Positions 7,832-15,565 of a DNA stretch of 64,000 nt are shown here, piece by piece. Source of the DNA: Trichothermofontia sp037445115 (GTDB lineage Bacteria; Cyanobacteriota; Cyanobacteriia; B231). The stretch lies in contig JBBILC010000006.1 of assembly GCA_037445115.1 (NCBI GenBank), positions 10,006 through 74,005 on the forward strand, given 5' to 3'. Position 1 is the stretch's first letter. Each line of letters opens with the position of its first letter. The notes beneath the pieces are model-generated. The model saw only the letters and a list, made by a program, of their open reading frames with translations. It was not told where the DNA came from and did not search any database. A program made the position numbers and the translations under genes.

Positions 7832-8371
7832 ATGTCGCCACTATCGTCCGCCCCAACCCCCGATCGTCAAGCTCCCCCTGTTAACAACGACCATCCCAGT
7901 GGGGATAAGCGCTTCAAGGTCCTCGACATCACCATGAAGCGTAACCAATATCGCTCCGATGCCCTGATTGAGGTCCTCCACAAGGCCCAGGAAGCTTTCG
8001 GCTATCTGGAAGAAGACGTATTGCACTACATTGCACGGGGATTAAAGTTGCCCCTGAGCCGCGTCTACGGCGTCGCTACTTTTTATCACCTGTTCTCGCT
8101 CAAACCCAGCGGTGCCCACAGTTGCGTCGTTTGCCTAGGAACGGCTTGCTACGTCAAAGGGGCGGGGGAACTCCTGGCGGCGTTGGAACGGGAAGTTGGC
8201 CTCACCGAGGGCGAAACCACCCCCGATGGTCAGGTGTCGCTAGTCACCGCCCGCTGTATTGGGGCCTGTGGCATTGCCCCGGCGGCAGTCTTCGATGGCC
8301 GTGTCGCTGGTAAGCAAACCCCCGAAGCCGTCCTCACCGCCGTGAAGGCATGGCTCCCCGATGCGACCTAA
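7832..8371 (+). CDS. hoxE: Bidirectional [NiFe]-hydrogenase diaphorase subunit HoxE
   Basis: A 179-residue NuoE-like subunit of the cytosolic NAD(P)-linked hydrogenase. It has the family's helical N-terminal part (HKAQEAFGYLEEDVLHYIA, SRVYGVATFYHLF) and a thioredoxin-like C-terminal half. The four [2Fe-2S] ligands are Cys101-x4-Cys106 (CLGTAC) and Cys142-x3-Cys146 (CIGAC). The ATG at 7832 follows a strong AAGGA ribosome site. It is the first gene of the hox operon. The first 27 residues are proline-rich and divergent. Confidence 0.96.
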   Translation: MSPLSSAPTPDRQAPPVNNDHPSGDKRFKVLDITMKRNQYRSDALIEVLHKAQEAFGYLEEDVLHYIARGLKLPLSRVYGVATFYHLFSLKPSGAHSCVVCLGTACYVKGAGELLAALEREVGLTEGETTPDGQVSLVTARCIGACGIAPAAVFDGRVAGKQTPEAVLTAVKAWLPDAT

Positions 8372-8377
8372 GGGTAG

Positions 8378-8432
8378 GGGCGGGTTGCGCCCCCATCGGG
8401 TCGGGTCACCGATCGCTGGGGTAAACCCGCCC
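8378..8432. repeat. Dispersed inverted repeat GGGCGGGTT ... AACCCGCCC
   Basis: GGGCGGGTT at 8378-8386 and AACCCGCCC at 8424-8432 are perfect inverted arms around a GC-rich interior. They sit seven bases after the hoxE stop. Related GGCGGGTT and AACCCGCC sequences occur at about 47140-47260 and 51984-52040, so this is a copy of a dispersed family. It could act as a transcript-stabilising or attenuating hairpin between hoxE and hoxF. Confidence 0.6.
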
Positions 8433-8438
8433 ATCTAG

Positions 8439-8470
8439 AATTTTGAGTTTTGAATTTTGAGTTTTGAATT
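8439..8470. repeat. Short tandem heptamer repeat (TTTTGAA/TTTTGAG)
   Basis: Four to five head-to-tail copies of a seven-base unit, TTTTGAG alternating with TTTTGAA. The same heptamer recurs at about 10137-10157, 12416-12455 (as GATTTTA) and 19807-19838. Such STRR heptads are common in filamentous cyanobacterial genomes. It lies between hoxE and hoxF. Confidence 0.75.
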
Positions 8471-8502
8471 GATTTGTTGCCAGCCGCGAAGGACCGTGAC
8501 CT

Positions 8503-10119
8503 ATGGATTTAGCTGAACTGCTTGCGATCGGGCAAAAGGAACGCGATCGCCAGAAACAGACCCGGATTCACTGCTGTACGGCTGCCGGCTGCCTTTCCTC
8601 TGGATCGGCGGCGGTGAAGGCCCAGTTGGACGCTGCCGTGGATGCCGAGGGGTTGGGGGCGTCTACGGAGGTATGCAGTGTGGGCTGTATGCGCTTCTGT
8701 GGCCGGGGTCCCCTGGTGGAGGTGGTTGACCGGGATGGGAGCCAGGAGCCGATTCTTTATGAACAGGTGACGACGGCGGATGCAGCCTCGATCGTCAAGG
8801 CCCTCAAAGGCGGGGAAGTGACGGCTCCCCTGGGCGATCGCAACCATCCCTTCTTTGCCCGCCAATTCCCGATCGTGTTGGAAAACAGCGGCAAGATTGA
8901 TCCCGAACGCATCGAGGAATACATCGCTGCCGGGGGCTATCAGCAACTCTATCGGGTGCTGTACGAATATGATCCCGCTGAAGTGGTGGAGGAAATCACC
9001 CGGAGTGGTCTGCGGGGCCGGGGGGGTGGCGGCTATCCCACGGGGTTGAAGTGGGCCACGGTGGCGAAGATGCCCGAAGGCCAGAAATACGTCATTTGCA
9101 ACGCCGATGAGGGTGATCCCGGGGCCTTCATGGACCGCAGTGTGTTGGAAAGTGATCCCCACCGGGTGCTGGAGGGCATGGCGATCGCGGGGTATGCGAT
9201 CGGGGCGACGCATGGCTTTATCTACGTCCGAGCAGAATATCCCCTGGCGATCCGGCACCTGCAAAAGGCCATCCAGCAGGCCAAACGCTACAGCCTCCTC
9301 GGTAGCCAGATTTTTGGCTCCCCCTTCGACTTCAAGATCGACATTCGGGTGGGGGCGGGAGCCTTTGTGTGCGGTGAAGAAACAGCCTTAATCGCCTCAG
9401 TGGAAGGGCGTCGCGGCAATCCCCGTCCCCGTCCGCCCTACCCAGCCCAGTCTGGCCTGTGGGCATGTCCCACGCTGATCAATAACGTGGAAACCCTGGC
9501 CAACATTCCGGCGATCATCCGGGAAGGCGGCGAGTGGTACGCCAACATCGGCACCGAAAAAAGCAAGGGCACCAAGGTATTTGCCCTCACGGGCAAGATC
9601 CGCAATACTGGCCTGATCGAAGTGCCGATGGGGACCACCCTGCGCCAGATTGTCGAGGAAATGGGTGGCGGTGTGGCCGCAGCAGGCGGTGTTAAGGCCG
9701 TGCAAACGGGGGGACCCTCCGGTGGTTGTATTCCCGCCAGTTCCCTGGATATCTCGGTGGATTATGAGTCCCTCACCCAGTTGGGCAGCATCATGGGGTC
9801 TGGCGGCATGATCGTCATGGACAACGAGACCAACATGGTGGATGTGGCGCGATTCTATATGGAATTCTGTCGCGGTGAGTCCTGCGGCAAATGTATCCCC
9901 TGTCGGGCGGGCACCGTCCAGTTGTACCAAATGCTGACCAAGATCCTTAACCGGGAGGCCACGGAAGTGGATCTGCAACGTCTGGAGGAGCTATGCCACA
10001 TGGTCCGTGACACCAGCCTTTGCGGCTTGGGCATGACGGCCCCAAACCCGGTCTTGAGTACGTTGCGGTATTTCCGGCAGGAGTATGAGGAATTGCTGCA
10101 ACCGGTAGGGGGGAAGTAG
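8503..10119 (+). CDS. hoxF: Bidirectional [NiFe]-hydrogenase diaphorase subunit HoxF
   Basis: A 538-residue NuoF-like flavoprotein that oxidises or reduces NAD(P)(H) for the hydrogenase. The N-terminal 100 residues form a thioredoxin-like [2Fe-2S] domain (cysteines in HCCTAAGC and CSVGCMRFC). The NAD- and FMN-binding core follows, with GRGGGGYPTGLKW near residue 170 and NADEGDPGAFMDR near 200. A C-terminal [4Fe-4S] site, ESCGKCIPCRAGT, lies near residue 460. Length and order are typical. The ATG at 8503 follows an AAGGA ribosome site. It forms the diaphorase with HoxE and HoxU. Confidence 0.97.
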   Translation: MDLAELLAIGQKERDRQKQTRIHCCTAAGCLSSGSAAVKAQLDAAVDAEGLGASTEVCSVGCMRFCGRGPLVEVVDRDGSQEPILYEQVTTADAASIVKALKGGEVTAPLGDRNHPFFARQFPIVLENSGKIDPERIEEYIAAGGYQQLYRVLYEYDPAEVVEEITRSGLRGRGGGGYPTGLKWATVAKMPEGQKYVICNADEGDPGAFMDRSVLESDPHRVLEGMAIAGYAIGATHGFIYVRAEYPLAIRHLQKAIQQAKRYSLLGSQIFGSPFDFKIDIRVGAGAFVCGEETALIASVEGRRGNPRPRPPYPAQSGLWACPTLINNVETLANIPAIIREGGEWYANIGTEKSKGTKVFALTGKIRNTGLIEVPMGTTLRQIVEEMGGGVAAAGGVKAVQTGGPSGGCIPASSLDISVDYESLTQLGSIMGSGGMIVMDNETNMVDVARFYMEFCRGESCGKCIPCRAGTVQLYQMLTKILNREATEVDLQRLEELCHMVRDTSLCGLGMTAPNPVLSTLRYFRQEYEELLQPVGGK

Positions 10120-10423
10120 GAGAGAGGAGAGAGGGAGTTTTGAATTTTGAATTTTGTAGGTTCAGTAGATCGAAAGATCGAAAAACGAGTTGTGGGGTAG
10201 GCATCCTGCCTGCTCCTGAGACAGCCGAGACGGCTATCCCACGTTCAATTTGTGATCTACTGAGGTTGGGTTAAATGCGGTGCAACTGTAGCGATGCCAA
10301 TCGGCATGTTGGGTTTCGCAGGCTCGACACCAACCTACAAAAGTACTCAAACCTAAGCACTATTCCCTATTCCCGAAATTTCAAGCTTTCTAGTCCAGTG
10401 AGGTAAGACGAGGTAAGAATGCT
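10120..10423. repeat. hoxF-hoxU spacer with heptamers and a dispersed GTGGGGTAG inverted repeat
   Basis: This spacer of about 300 bases has no gene. At 10137-10157 there are three TTTTGAA heptamers. At 10192-10242 GTGGGGTAG and CTATCCCAC form the arms of an inverted repeat, and the left arm continues into GCATCCTGCCTGC. That sequence recurs in several spacers of the window (about 12459, 12557, 12589, 21052, 29370 and 43483). Whether hoxU has its own promoter here is unclear. Confidence 0.65.
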
Positions 10424-11140
10424 ATGTCGGTGAGAACGCTCAGTATCAATGGGATCGATCTAGCGGTGGAGAGTGGCACCAGTATTCTGGCGGCGGCGAA
10501 GGAGGCGGGGGTTACAATTCCGACCCTGTGCCACCTGGATGGGGTGTCGGATGTGGGGGCGTGTCGGTTGTGCCTGGTGGAAATTAAGGGCATGAATAAG
10601 CTGCTCCCGGCCTGTGTGACCGAGGTGGCGGAGGGGATGGAAATCCAAACCGAGACACCGAAGTTGCAGGAGTATCGCCGCATGACGGTGGAATTGCTGT
10701 TTTCGGAGGGGAACCACGTCTGTGCTGTGTGTGTGGCCAATGGCAACTGCGAGTTGCAGGATATGGCGATCGCGGTGGGGATGGACCATACCCGCTTCCC
10801 CTATCGGTTCCCAGATCGGGATCTGGATGTGTCCCATCCCATGTTTGGCATTGACCATAACCGTTGTATTTTCTGCACCCGTTGTATGCGGGTGTGTGAC
10901 GAGATTGAGGGTGCCCATGTGTGGGATGTGGCCCAACGGGGGGCGGCAGTGCGCATGGTGACGGGGTTGAATCAACCCTGGGGTGAGGTGGAAGCCTGTA
11001 CGTCCTGCGGTAAGTGTGTGGAAGCCTGTCCCACGGGGGCGATTTTCCGGCAGGGGTCAACCGTGGCCGAAATGCAGCGCGATCGCGGCACCTTGGACTT
11101 TTTGGTAACGGCACGGGAGAAAAAAGAATGGACAAGATAA
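10424..11140 (+). CDS. hoxU: Bidirectional [NiFe]-hydrogenase subunit HoxU
   Basis: A 238-residue NuoG-like iron-sulfur subunit that links the diaphorase to HoxY. The N-terminal plant-type [2Fe-2S] domain has cysteines in CHLDGVSDVGACRLC and LLPACV. A central segment, HVCAVCVANGNCELQ, supplies the His/Cys [4Fe-4S] site. Two ferredoxin-type [4Fe-4S] motifs follow, CIFCTRCMRVC and CTSCGKCVEACPTGA. The gene overlaps the start of hoxY by 13 bases, indicating translational coupling. Confidence 0.96.
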   Translation: MSVRTLSINGIDLAVESGTSILAAAKEAGVTIPTLCHLDGVSDVGACRLCLVEIKGMNKLLPACVTEVAEGMEIQTETPKLQEYRRMTVELLFSEGNHVCAVCVANGNCELQDMAIAVGMDHTRFPYRFPDRDLDVSHPMFGIDHNRCIFCTRCMRVCDEIEGAHVWDVAQRGAAVRMVTGLNQPWGEVEACTSCGKCVEACPTGAIFRQGSTVAEMQRDRGTLDFLVTAREKKEWTR

Positions 11141-11673
11141 AACTGGCGACGATCTGGCTGGGGGGCTGCTCTGGCTGTCACATGTCTTTCCTGGATTTGG
11201 ATGAATGGTTGTTTGATCTGGCAGCCCAGGTGGATCTGGTGTTTAGTCCGATCGCGGATATCAAGGTCTTCCCGGCGGGGGTGGATATCTGCCTGGTGGA
11301 GGGGTCGATCGCCAACGAAGATAATTTGGAACTGGTGAAACGGGCACGGGCTAACACCAAGGTGCTGATTTCCTTCGGCGATTGTGCGGTGACGGCCAAT
11401 GTACCTGCGATGCGCAATCCCTTGGGCAGTGCGAAGCCCGTCCTGGAACGCTGCTACCTCGAAATGGGGGATTTGCAGGCCCAGATCCCGAATGAGCCGG
11501 GGATTGTGCCCACCCTGTGCGATCGCGTGCGTCCGGTGCATGAGGTGGTTGCGGTGGATGCCTATTTACCGGGCTGCCCGCCCCCTGCCGATCGCATCCG
11601 TGCCTTCTTGGAAATGGCCCTGCGGGGGGAACCGTTACACCTGGAAGGGCGGGAAATGTTGAAATTTGGCTAA
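11128..11673 (+). CDS. hoxY: Bidirectional [NiFe]-hydrogenase small subunit HoxY
   Basis: A 181-residue small subunit. It carries the proximal [4Fe-4S] cluster next to the NiFe centre of HoxH. Cluster cysteines are in GGCSGCHMSF, FGDC, PTLC and LPGCPP. The ATG at 11128 lies inside the end of hoxU. An in-frame upstream start at 11014 would run through hoxU and is rejected. The protein lacks the long signal peptide and extra cluster domain of uptake-type small subunits, which fits a cytosolic bidirectional enzyme. Confidence 0.96.
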   Translation: MDKIKLATIWLGGCSGCHMSFLDLDEWLFDLAAQVDLVFSPIADIKVFPAGVDICLVEGSIANEDNLELVKRARANTKVLISFGDCAVTANVPAMRNPLGSAKPVLERCYLEMGDLQAQIPNEPGIVPTLCDRVRPVHEVVAVDAYLPGCPPPADRIRAFLEMALRGEPLHLEGREMLKFG

Positions 11674-11784
11674 GAAGCGGGTACTCACTGCACTAAATGC
11701 GGCATAACGTAAGTAGGAGTACTTATCGAGATACCCACTCACAGCGCATTCACTTTTCATAATCGTTCAGGGGGGAACGCGATC

Positions 11785-12402
11785 ATGATGAAAAAGGCTT
11801 CAGAAATTATGACTCAAGATGTGGTCACCATTCGGGGGTCGGCCACGGTGGCAGAGGCAATCGCCCTGATGAAGGAGCGGCATTGGAGTGCCCTGATTGT
11901 CGATCGCCGTCATGAACAAGATGCCTATGGCATTGTGACTGAAAGTGACATTGTGTATAAGGTGATTGCCTATGGTCGCGATCCGAAAAAGATGCGGGTC
12001 TATGAAATCATGACCAAGCCTTGCGTTGTCGTGAATCCCGATTTGGGGGTGGAGTATGTGGCCCGGTTGTTTGCCAATACGGGTATCCATCGCGCCCCGG
12101 TGATTAAGGACAAACTGCTGGGGATCATTTCCCTGACTGACATTTTGGAAAAAGGGGATGCCGTTGAACGGCCCAAGGCGTTGCTGCTGGAGGAAGCCAT
12201 TCAAGCCGCGATCGCGGAGGCGCGTAAAATCTGCGCTGAAAAAGGTCCCGGCTCGAAGGAATGTGCAGCAGCCTGGGATGCGGTGGAGGAAATGCAGGCG
12301 GAAGCTGCCCACCAGCAGGCCAAACGGCTAGAGAAAACAGCATTTGAAGACTACTGCGAAGAATTTCCTGACGCAGCCGAAGCCCGTATTTATGACATCT
12401 AA
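11785..12402 (+). CDS. CBS-CP12 fusion protein
   Basis: A 205-residue protein. Residues 1-125 form a CBS pair (MTQDVVTIRGSATVAEAIALM and IMTKPCVVVNPDLGVEYVA), an adenine-nucleotide-binding module. Residues 135-205 match CP12: Cys150 and Cys160 in CAEKGPGSKEC, then AAAWDAVEEMQAEAAHQ, and the C-terminal tail YCEEFPDAAEARIYDI. CP12 normally has two redox cysteine pairs and holds GAPDH and phosphoribulokinase inactive in the dark. Here the second pair is broken: Cys191 remains but Ala200 replaces the last cysteine. CBS-CP12 fusions are known in cyanobacteria. Its place between hoxY and hoxH suggests a link between hydrogenase and carbon or redox metabolism; this is inference. Confidence 0.9.
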   Translation: MMKKASEIMTQDVVTIRGSATVAEAIALMKERHWSALIVDRRHEQDAYGIVTESDIVYKVIAYGRDPKKMRVYEIMTKPCVVVNPDLGVEYVARLFANTGIHRAPVIKDKLLGIISLTDILEKGDAVERPKALLLEEAIQAAIAEARKICAEKGPGSKECAAAWDAVEEMQAEAAHQQAKRLEKTAFEDYCEEFPDAAEARIYDI

Positions 12403-12646
12403 GGAGGCCAGGTTGGATTTTAGATTTTGGGATTTTAGATTTTAGATTTTGAGGTTTTGTGGGGTAGTCGTCCCGCTTGCCAAATCGAAAACCTGGACTG
12501 ATCCGTTCCGTAAAATTCCTAGATCCCAGGACTGAGATTAACTGACAAGACTAACCGGCAAGATGTCTATCCCACAAGTCTAGAATTAGCAGGCAGGATG
12601 CCCTATCCCACTGATTCAGTACCCCGATCGCTAGGTCCGATTGCCT
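12403..12646. repeat. Spacer built of dispersed repeats before the DUF29 gene
   Basis: At 12416-12455 GATTTTA/GATTTTG heptamers run in tandem. Copies or fragments of the GTGGGGTAG family follow at about 12459-12480 and 12557-12575, and GCAGGCAGGATGCCCTATC in reverse orientation at 12589-12607, continuing to CCCAC at 12611. The spacer separates the CBS-CP12 gene from the DUF29 gene within the hox locus. No promoter could be identified. Confidence 0.65.
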
Positions 12647-13102
12647 ATGTCAGTTGTTAATCCGAGTTTAAGCTTGACCGCCTACGAGACAGACTATCTC
12701 GCTTGGCTAGAAACCACGATCGACAATTTGCGCGATCGTCGTTATGAACAGGTTGATTGGGCCAATCTCATTGAAGAACTTAAAGATATGAGTCAGAGTG
12801 AGCGGCGGCGGTTGGAAAGTAACACGATCGTCATTCTGCTTCACCTCCTGAAATGGCAGCATCAACCCCAATCGCGAACGGGTAGTTGGCAAGCTAGCAT
12901 CATTGAACATCGCCGCCGGGTGAGAAAAGCCTTACAGACCTCTCCTAGCTTACAGCCCTACCTCCAGGAAATCTTCTCTGAATGCTATCTTGAAGCCGTG
13001 AAGCAAGCTGCTGCTGAAACCCGACTTCCCCTAGCCACTTTTCCCGAAGCCTGTCCCTATGCGATCGCTAACCTGCTCGATGATAATTTTTACCCCAATT
13101 GA
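12647..13102 (+). CDS. DUF29 family protein
   Basis: A 151-residue helical protein from ATG 12647; a TTG six bases earlier is possible. It shows the DUF29 pattern: YETDYLAWLETTIDNLRDRR, then VDWANLIEELKDMSQSERR, then VILLHLLKWQHQP and a C-terminal HRRRVRKALQTSPSL block. DUF29 proteins are abundant in cyanobacteria, often near mobile or toxin-antitoxin genes, and have no assigned function. It stands between the CBS-CP12 gene and hoxH on the same strand, and may be a late insertion into the hydrogenase locus. Confidence 0.85.
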   Translation: MSVVNPSLSLTAYETDYLAWLETTIDNLRDRRYEQVDWANLIEELKDMSQSERRRLESNTIVILLHLLKWQHQPQSRTGSWQASIIEHRRRVRKALQTSPSLQPYLQEIFSECYLEAVKQAAAETRLPLATFPEACPYAIANLLDDNFYPN

Positions 13103-13206
13103 TGCTTCCAAATCCCCTCTAAACCCCTTCTAAATCCCTGACGGCTAAGCACTTTAGATAACTCCCGCCTTGGGCCAATTTTAACCCTCTACCCGCGCAA
13201 GTGATT

Positions 13207-14634
13207 ATGGCTAAAACAGTTGTTATTGATCCGGTTTCACGTATTGAAGGACACGCCAAAATCTCGATCTTCCTCGATGATGCGGGTCAGGTGTCTGATG
13301 CCCATTTCCATGTGACGGAATTTCGGGGCTTTGAAAAATTTTGCGAAGGCCGACCGATGTGGGAAATGGCCGGGATTACCGCCCGCATTTGTGGCATTTG
13401 CCCCGTGAGTCATGTCATGGCTTCGGCGAAAACGGGAGATAAAATTCAAGCTGTAAAAATTCCACCGACGGGGGAAAAGCTACGGCGCTTGATGAACCTG
13501 GGCCAGATCATCCAATCCCATGCCCTGAGTTTTTTCCACCTGAGTAGTCCTGATTTTTTGCTGGGTTGGGATAGTGATCCCGCAACGCGCAACGTGTTTG
13601 GTCTGATGAGTGCCGATCCGGATCTCGCCCGCAGTGGGATTCGCCTACGTCAGTTTGGCCAGAAAACGATCGAACTGCTAGGCGCAAGCAAAATCCACCC
13701 GGCTTGGGCAGTTCCCGGCGGCGTGCGAACGCCCTTGACGGAGGAAGAGCATACTTGGTTGCGCAGTCGTCTACCGGAATCGCGCCAAACGATCGCGACG
13801 GCCCTGGATTTATTCAAACGCTTACTCGACCAATTCGCGACGGAAGTGGATGTTTTTGGGAACTTCCCCTCGTTGTTCATGGGATTGGTGAGTCCAACGG
13901 GGGAATGGGAACACTATGGCGGTCATCTCCGGTTCTGTGATAGTGAGGGCAATATCGTCGCTGATGGCCTCTCGGAAGACAATTATCAGGACTTCATCGG
14001 TGAGGCGGTTGAACCTTGGTCTTACCTCAAGTTTCCCTACTACAAACCCCTGGGCTATCCGAATGGGATTTATCGAGTCGGTCCTTTGGCGCGGTTAAAT
14101 ATCTGCGATCGCATCGGGGTAGAAGCCGCCGATCGTGAACTGTTGGAATACCGCGATCGGGTTGGCGGACGGGTCGCCAATTCCTCCTTCTACTACCACT
14201 ATGCTCGCCTGATCGAAATCCTGGCAGCCCTAGAGTTTATTGAACGCCTGGTGGATGATCCGGATATTCTTTCCCACCGTACCCGTGCCTCGGCGGGGAT
14301 CAATCAATTAGAAGGCATTGGTGTCAGCGAAGCACCGCGTGGAACCCTATTCCACCATTACCAGGTGACGGAACAGGGACTAATCAAAAAGGTGAATATG
14401 ATCATCGCGACGGGGCAAAATAACCTGCCGATGAACCGCACCGTGGCCCAAATTGCCCGCCATTATATTCAAGGCCCCGAAATTCCAGAGGGAATGCTCA
14501 ATCGGGTTGAGGCTGGGGTACGCGCCTTTGATCCTTGCCTGAGTTGTTCCACCCACGCGATCGGGCAAATGCCGATGCAAATTGAGTTAATTGCTGCCGA
14601 TGGCCGGGTGATCGATCGCCGCAGTCGCGATTAG
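13207..14634 (+). CDS. hoxH: Bidirectional [NiFe]-hydrogenase large subunit HoxH (precursor)
   Basis: A 475-residue catalytic subunit. The NiFe centre is held by Cys62 and Cys65 in RICGICPVSH and by Cys444 and Cys447 in DPCLSCSTH. After His450 a tail of about 24 residues (starting AIGQMP) remains. The nickel-dependent endopeptidase HoxW should remove it after metal insertion. Other conserved parts are VIDPVSRIEGHAKI near the N-terminus and AVPGGVRTPL in the middle. ATG 13207 is preferred to GTG 13201. Subunit genes hoxE, F, U and Y lie upstream and hoxW, hypA and hypB downstream. Confidence 0.97.
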   Translation: MAKTVVIDPVSRIEGHAKISIFLDDAGQVSDAHFHVTEFRGFEKFCEGRPMWEMAGITARICGICPVSHVMASAKTGDKIQAVKIPPTGEKLRRLMNLGQIIQSHALSFFHLSSPDFLLGWDSDPATRNVFGLMSADPDLARSGIRLRQFGQKTIELLGASKIHPAWAVPGGVRTPLTEEEHTWLRSRLPESRQTIATALDLFKRLLDQFATEVDVFGNFPSLFMGLVSPTGEWEHYGGHLRFCDSEGNIVADGLSEDNYQDFIGEAVEPWSYLKFPYYKPLGYPNGIYRVGPLARLNICDRIGVEAADRELLEYRDRVGGRVANSSFYYHYARLIEILAALEFIERLVDDPDILSHRTRASAGINQLEGIGVSEAPRGTLFHHYQVTEQGLIKKVNMIIATGQNNLPMNRTVAQIARHYIQGPEIPEGMLNRVEAGVRAFDPCLSCSTHAIGQMPMQIELIAADGRVIDRRSRD

Positions 14635-14649
14635 AAGTTGTTAGACTTG

Positions 14650-14691
14650 AGGTTCAGGGTCCAGCATTGAGGTTGTACTCTGAACCTTTCT
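14650..14691 (+). terminator. Hairpin downstream of hoxH
   Basis: AGGTTCAGGGT at 14650-14660 pairs with ACTCTGAACCT at 14677-14687, with one G-U pair. The loop is 16 bases and TTTC follows. It is placed 16 bases after the hoxH stop. The T-run is short, so it may act as a partial terminator or as an mRNA stabiliser separating hoxH from the following module. Confidence 0.45.
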
Positions 14692-14739
14692 ATTGGCACA
14701 AGATTCCATAGAGCAAGATTCCACAGAGGAGGATATCCA

Positions 14740-15024
14740 ATGGCTAAAGAAAATTTATATCTCTGTATGGGGTCAGCCTGTCACCAATTAGGGGTCTACG
14801 AAGTCTTACCCAAACTCCAAAGTTTAATGAGTGAATATGATCTTAGCGATCGCATTGAACTAAAAGGATCATTTTGCCTGGAAAGCTGTAGTTGCGGCAT
14901 TGTTATGAAATTCCAGGACGATCTGTTTATTAACATCAGTCCACAAAATGTTGAAGATAAGTTTTTAACGGAGATTTTACCAGCAATTCAGAAAAATCCT
15001 GTTGATAGTCTTGCAAAACCCTAA
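14740..15024 (+). CDS. Thioredoxin-like [2Fe-2S] ferredoxin domain protein
   Basis: A 94-residue protein of the NuoE/HoxE C-terminal fold. The cluster ligands are Cys9-x4-Cys14 (CMGSAC) and Cys46-x3-Cys50 (CLESC), with an extra Cys52 beside them. It is not a truncated hoxE: the helical N-terminal half is absent from the start and the sequence differs strongly. A GAGGATATCC ribosome site precedes the ATG. It is followed 24 bases later by the PAS gene and then the phosphatase gene. Similar short [2Fe-2S] proteins precede PAS and SpoIIE genes at [FeFe]-hydrogenase loci of Firmicutes, as I recall. It could be the redox input of the module. Confidence 0.85.
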   Translation: MAKENLYLCMGSACHQLGVYEVLPKLQSLMSEYDLSDRIELKGSFCLESCSCGIVMKFQDDLFINISPQNVEDKFLTEILPAIQKNPVDSLAKP

Positions 15025-15048
15025 TCAGACATAGGTTTAGAGCCGCTT

Positions 15049-15555
15049 ATGGATTCGGATAAACATCAGAAAAATTTATGGGAACTTCTGTGGGAATATG
15101 ATCCCAATGCCTTGATCGTGGTTGATGCAGCCATGCGCATTAAGCTGGTTAATCCAGCCTTTTGTCAAATGTTCCAGGTCGATCGCGGCACCATTATTGG
15201 TCAAGATGCGGCTGATGTTCTCGAAGATACAAAAGATTTTGAATACGTTTGGCAACATCAAGAGATCATTCGCAATAAGGAGCAGGAATATTCTCAGCAT
15301 AACCTCTATGTACGTGAAGTCATTTTCCCGATTCCTGAAGAAGATTTAATTGCTTGCATTATCGTAGACTTGAGTCATGAACGAGAGCGACGGCAACAAC
15401 TGGTGCAGTTGAAAAACGAGACTGTTAAACAAGTTAATGAAGTTGTAGATAACCAGATGAAGATTGTGCAAGAGATTGCAGGTCTGTTGGGCGAAACCAC
15501 CGCCGAGACCAAAGTTAGTCTTTTGAAAATTATCCAGATGCTAGAGAAAGCGTGA
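15049..15555 (+). CDS. PAS-domain protein with C-terminal coiled coil
   Basis: A 168-residue soluble protein. Residues about 12-110 form a PAS fold: ALIVVDAAMRIKLVNPAFCQMFQV, then IIGQDAADVLED. Residues 118-168 are helical and highly charged (HERERRQQLVQLKNETVKQV), ending in EIAGLLGETTAETKVSLLKI. There is no histidine kinase, cyclase or other output domain, so the protein must act through a partner. The gene lies 24 bases after the [2Fe-2S] gene and 10 bases before the phosphatase gene. The natural reading is a sensor for the SpoIIE-type phosphatase. Cys39 in NPAFCQMF is a candidate redox residue but this is speculative. Confidence 0.85.
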   Translation: MDSDKHQKNLWELLWEYDPNALIVVDAAMRIKLVNPAFCQMFQVDRGTIIGQDAADVLEDTKDFEYVWQHQEIIRNKEQEYSQHNLYVREVIFPIPEEDLIACIIVDLSHERERRQQLVQLKNETVKQVNEVVDNQMKIVQEIAGLLGETTAETKVSLLKIIQMLEKA

Positions 15556-15565
15556 GGTCGGAACG

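Noticed and set aside
8509..9264. A minus-strand open frame of 251 codons within hoxF
   Set aside because: It lies wholly antisense to a well-conserved gene and shows no recognisable motif.
11014..11127. Extending hoxY upstream to 11014
   Set aside because: The added 38 codons run through the hoxU ferredoxin motif region in another frame; ATG 11128 matches known HoxY starts.
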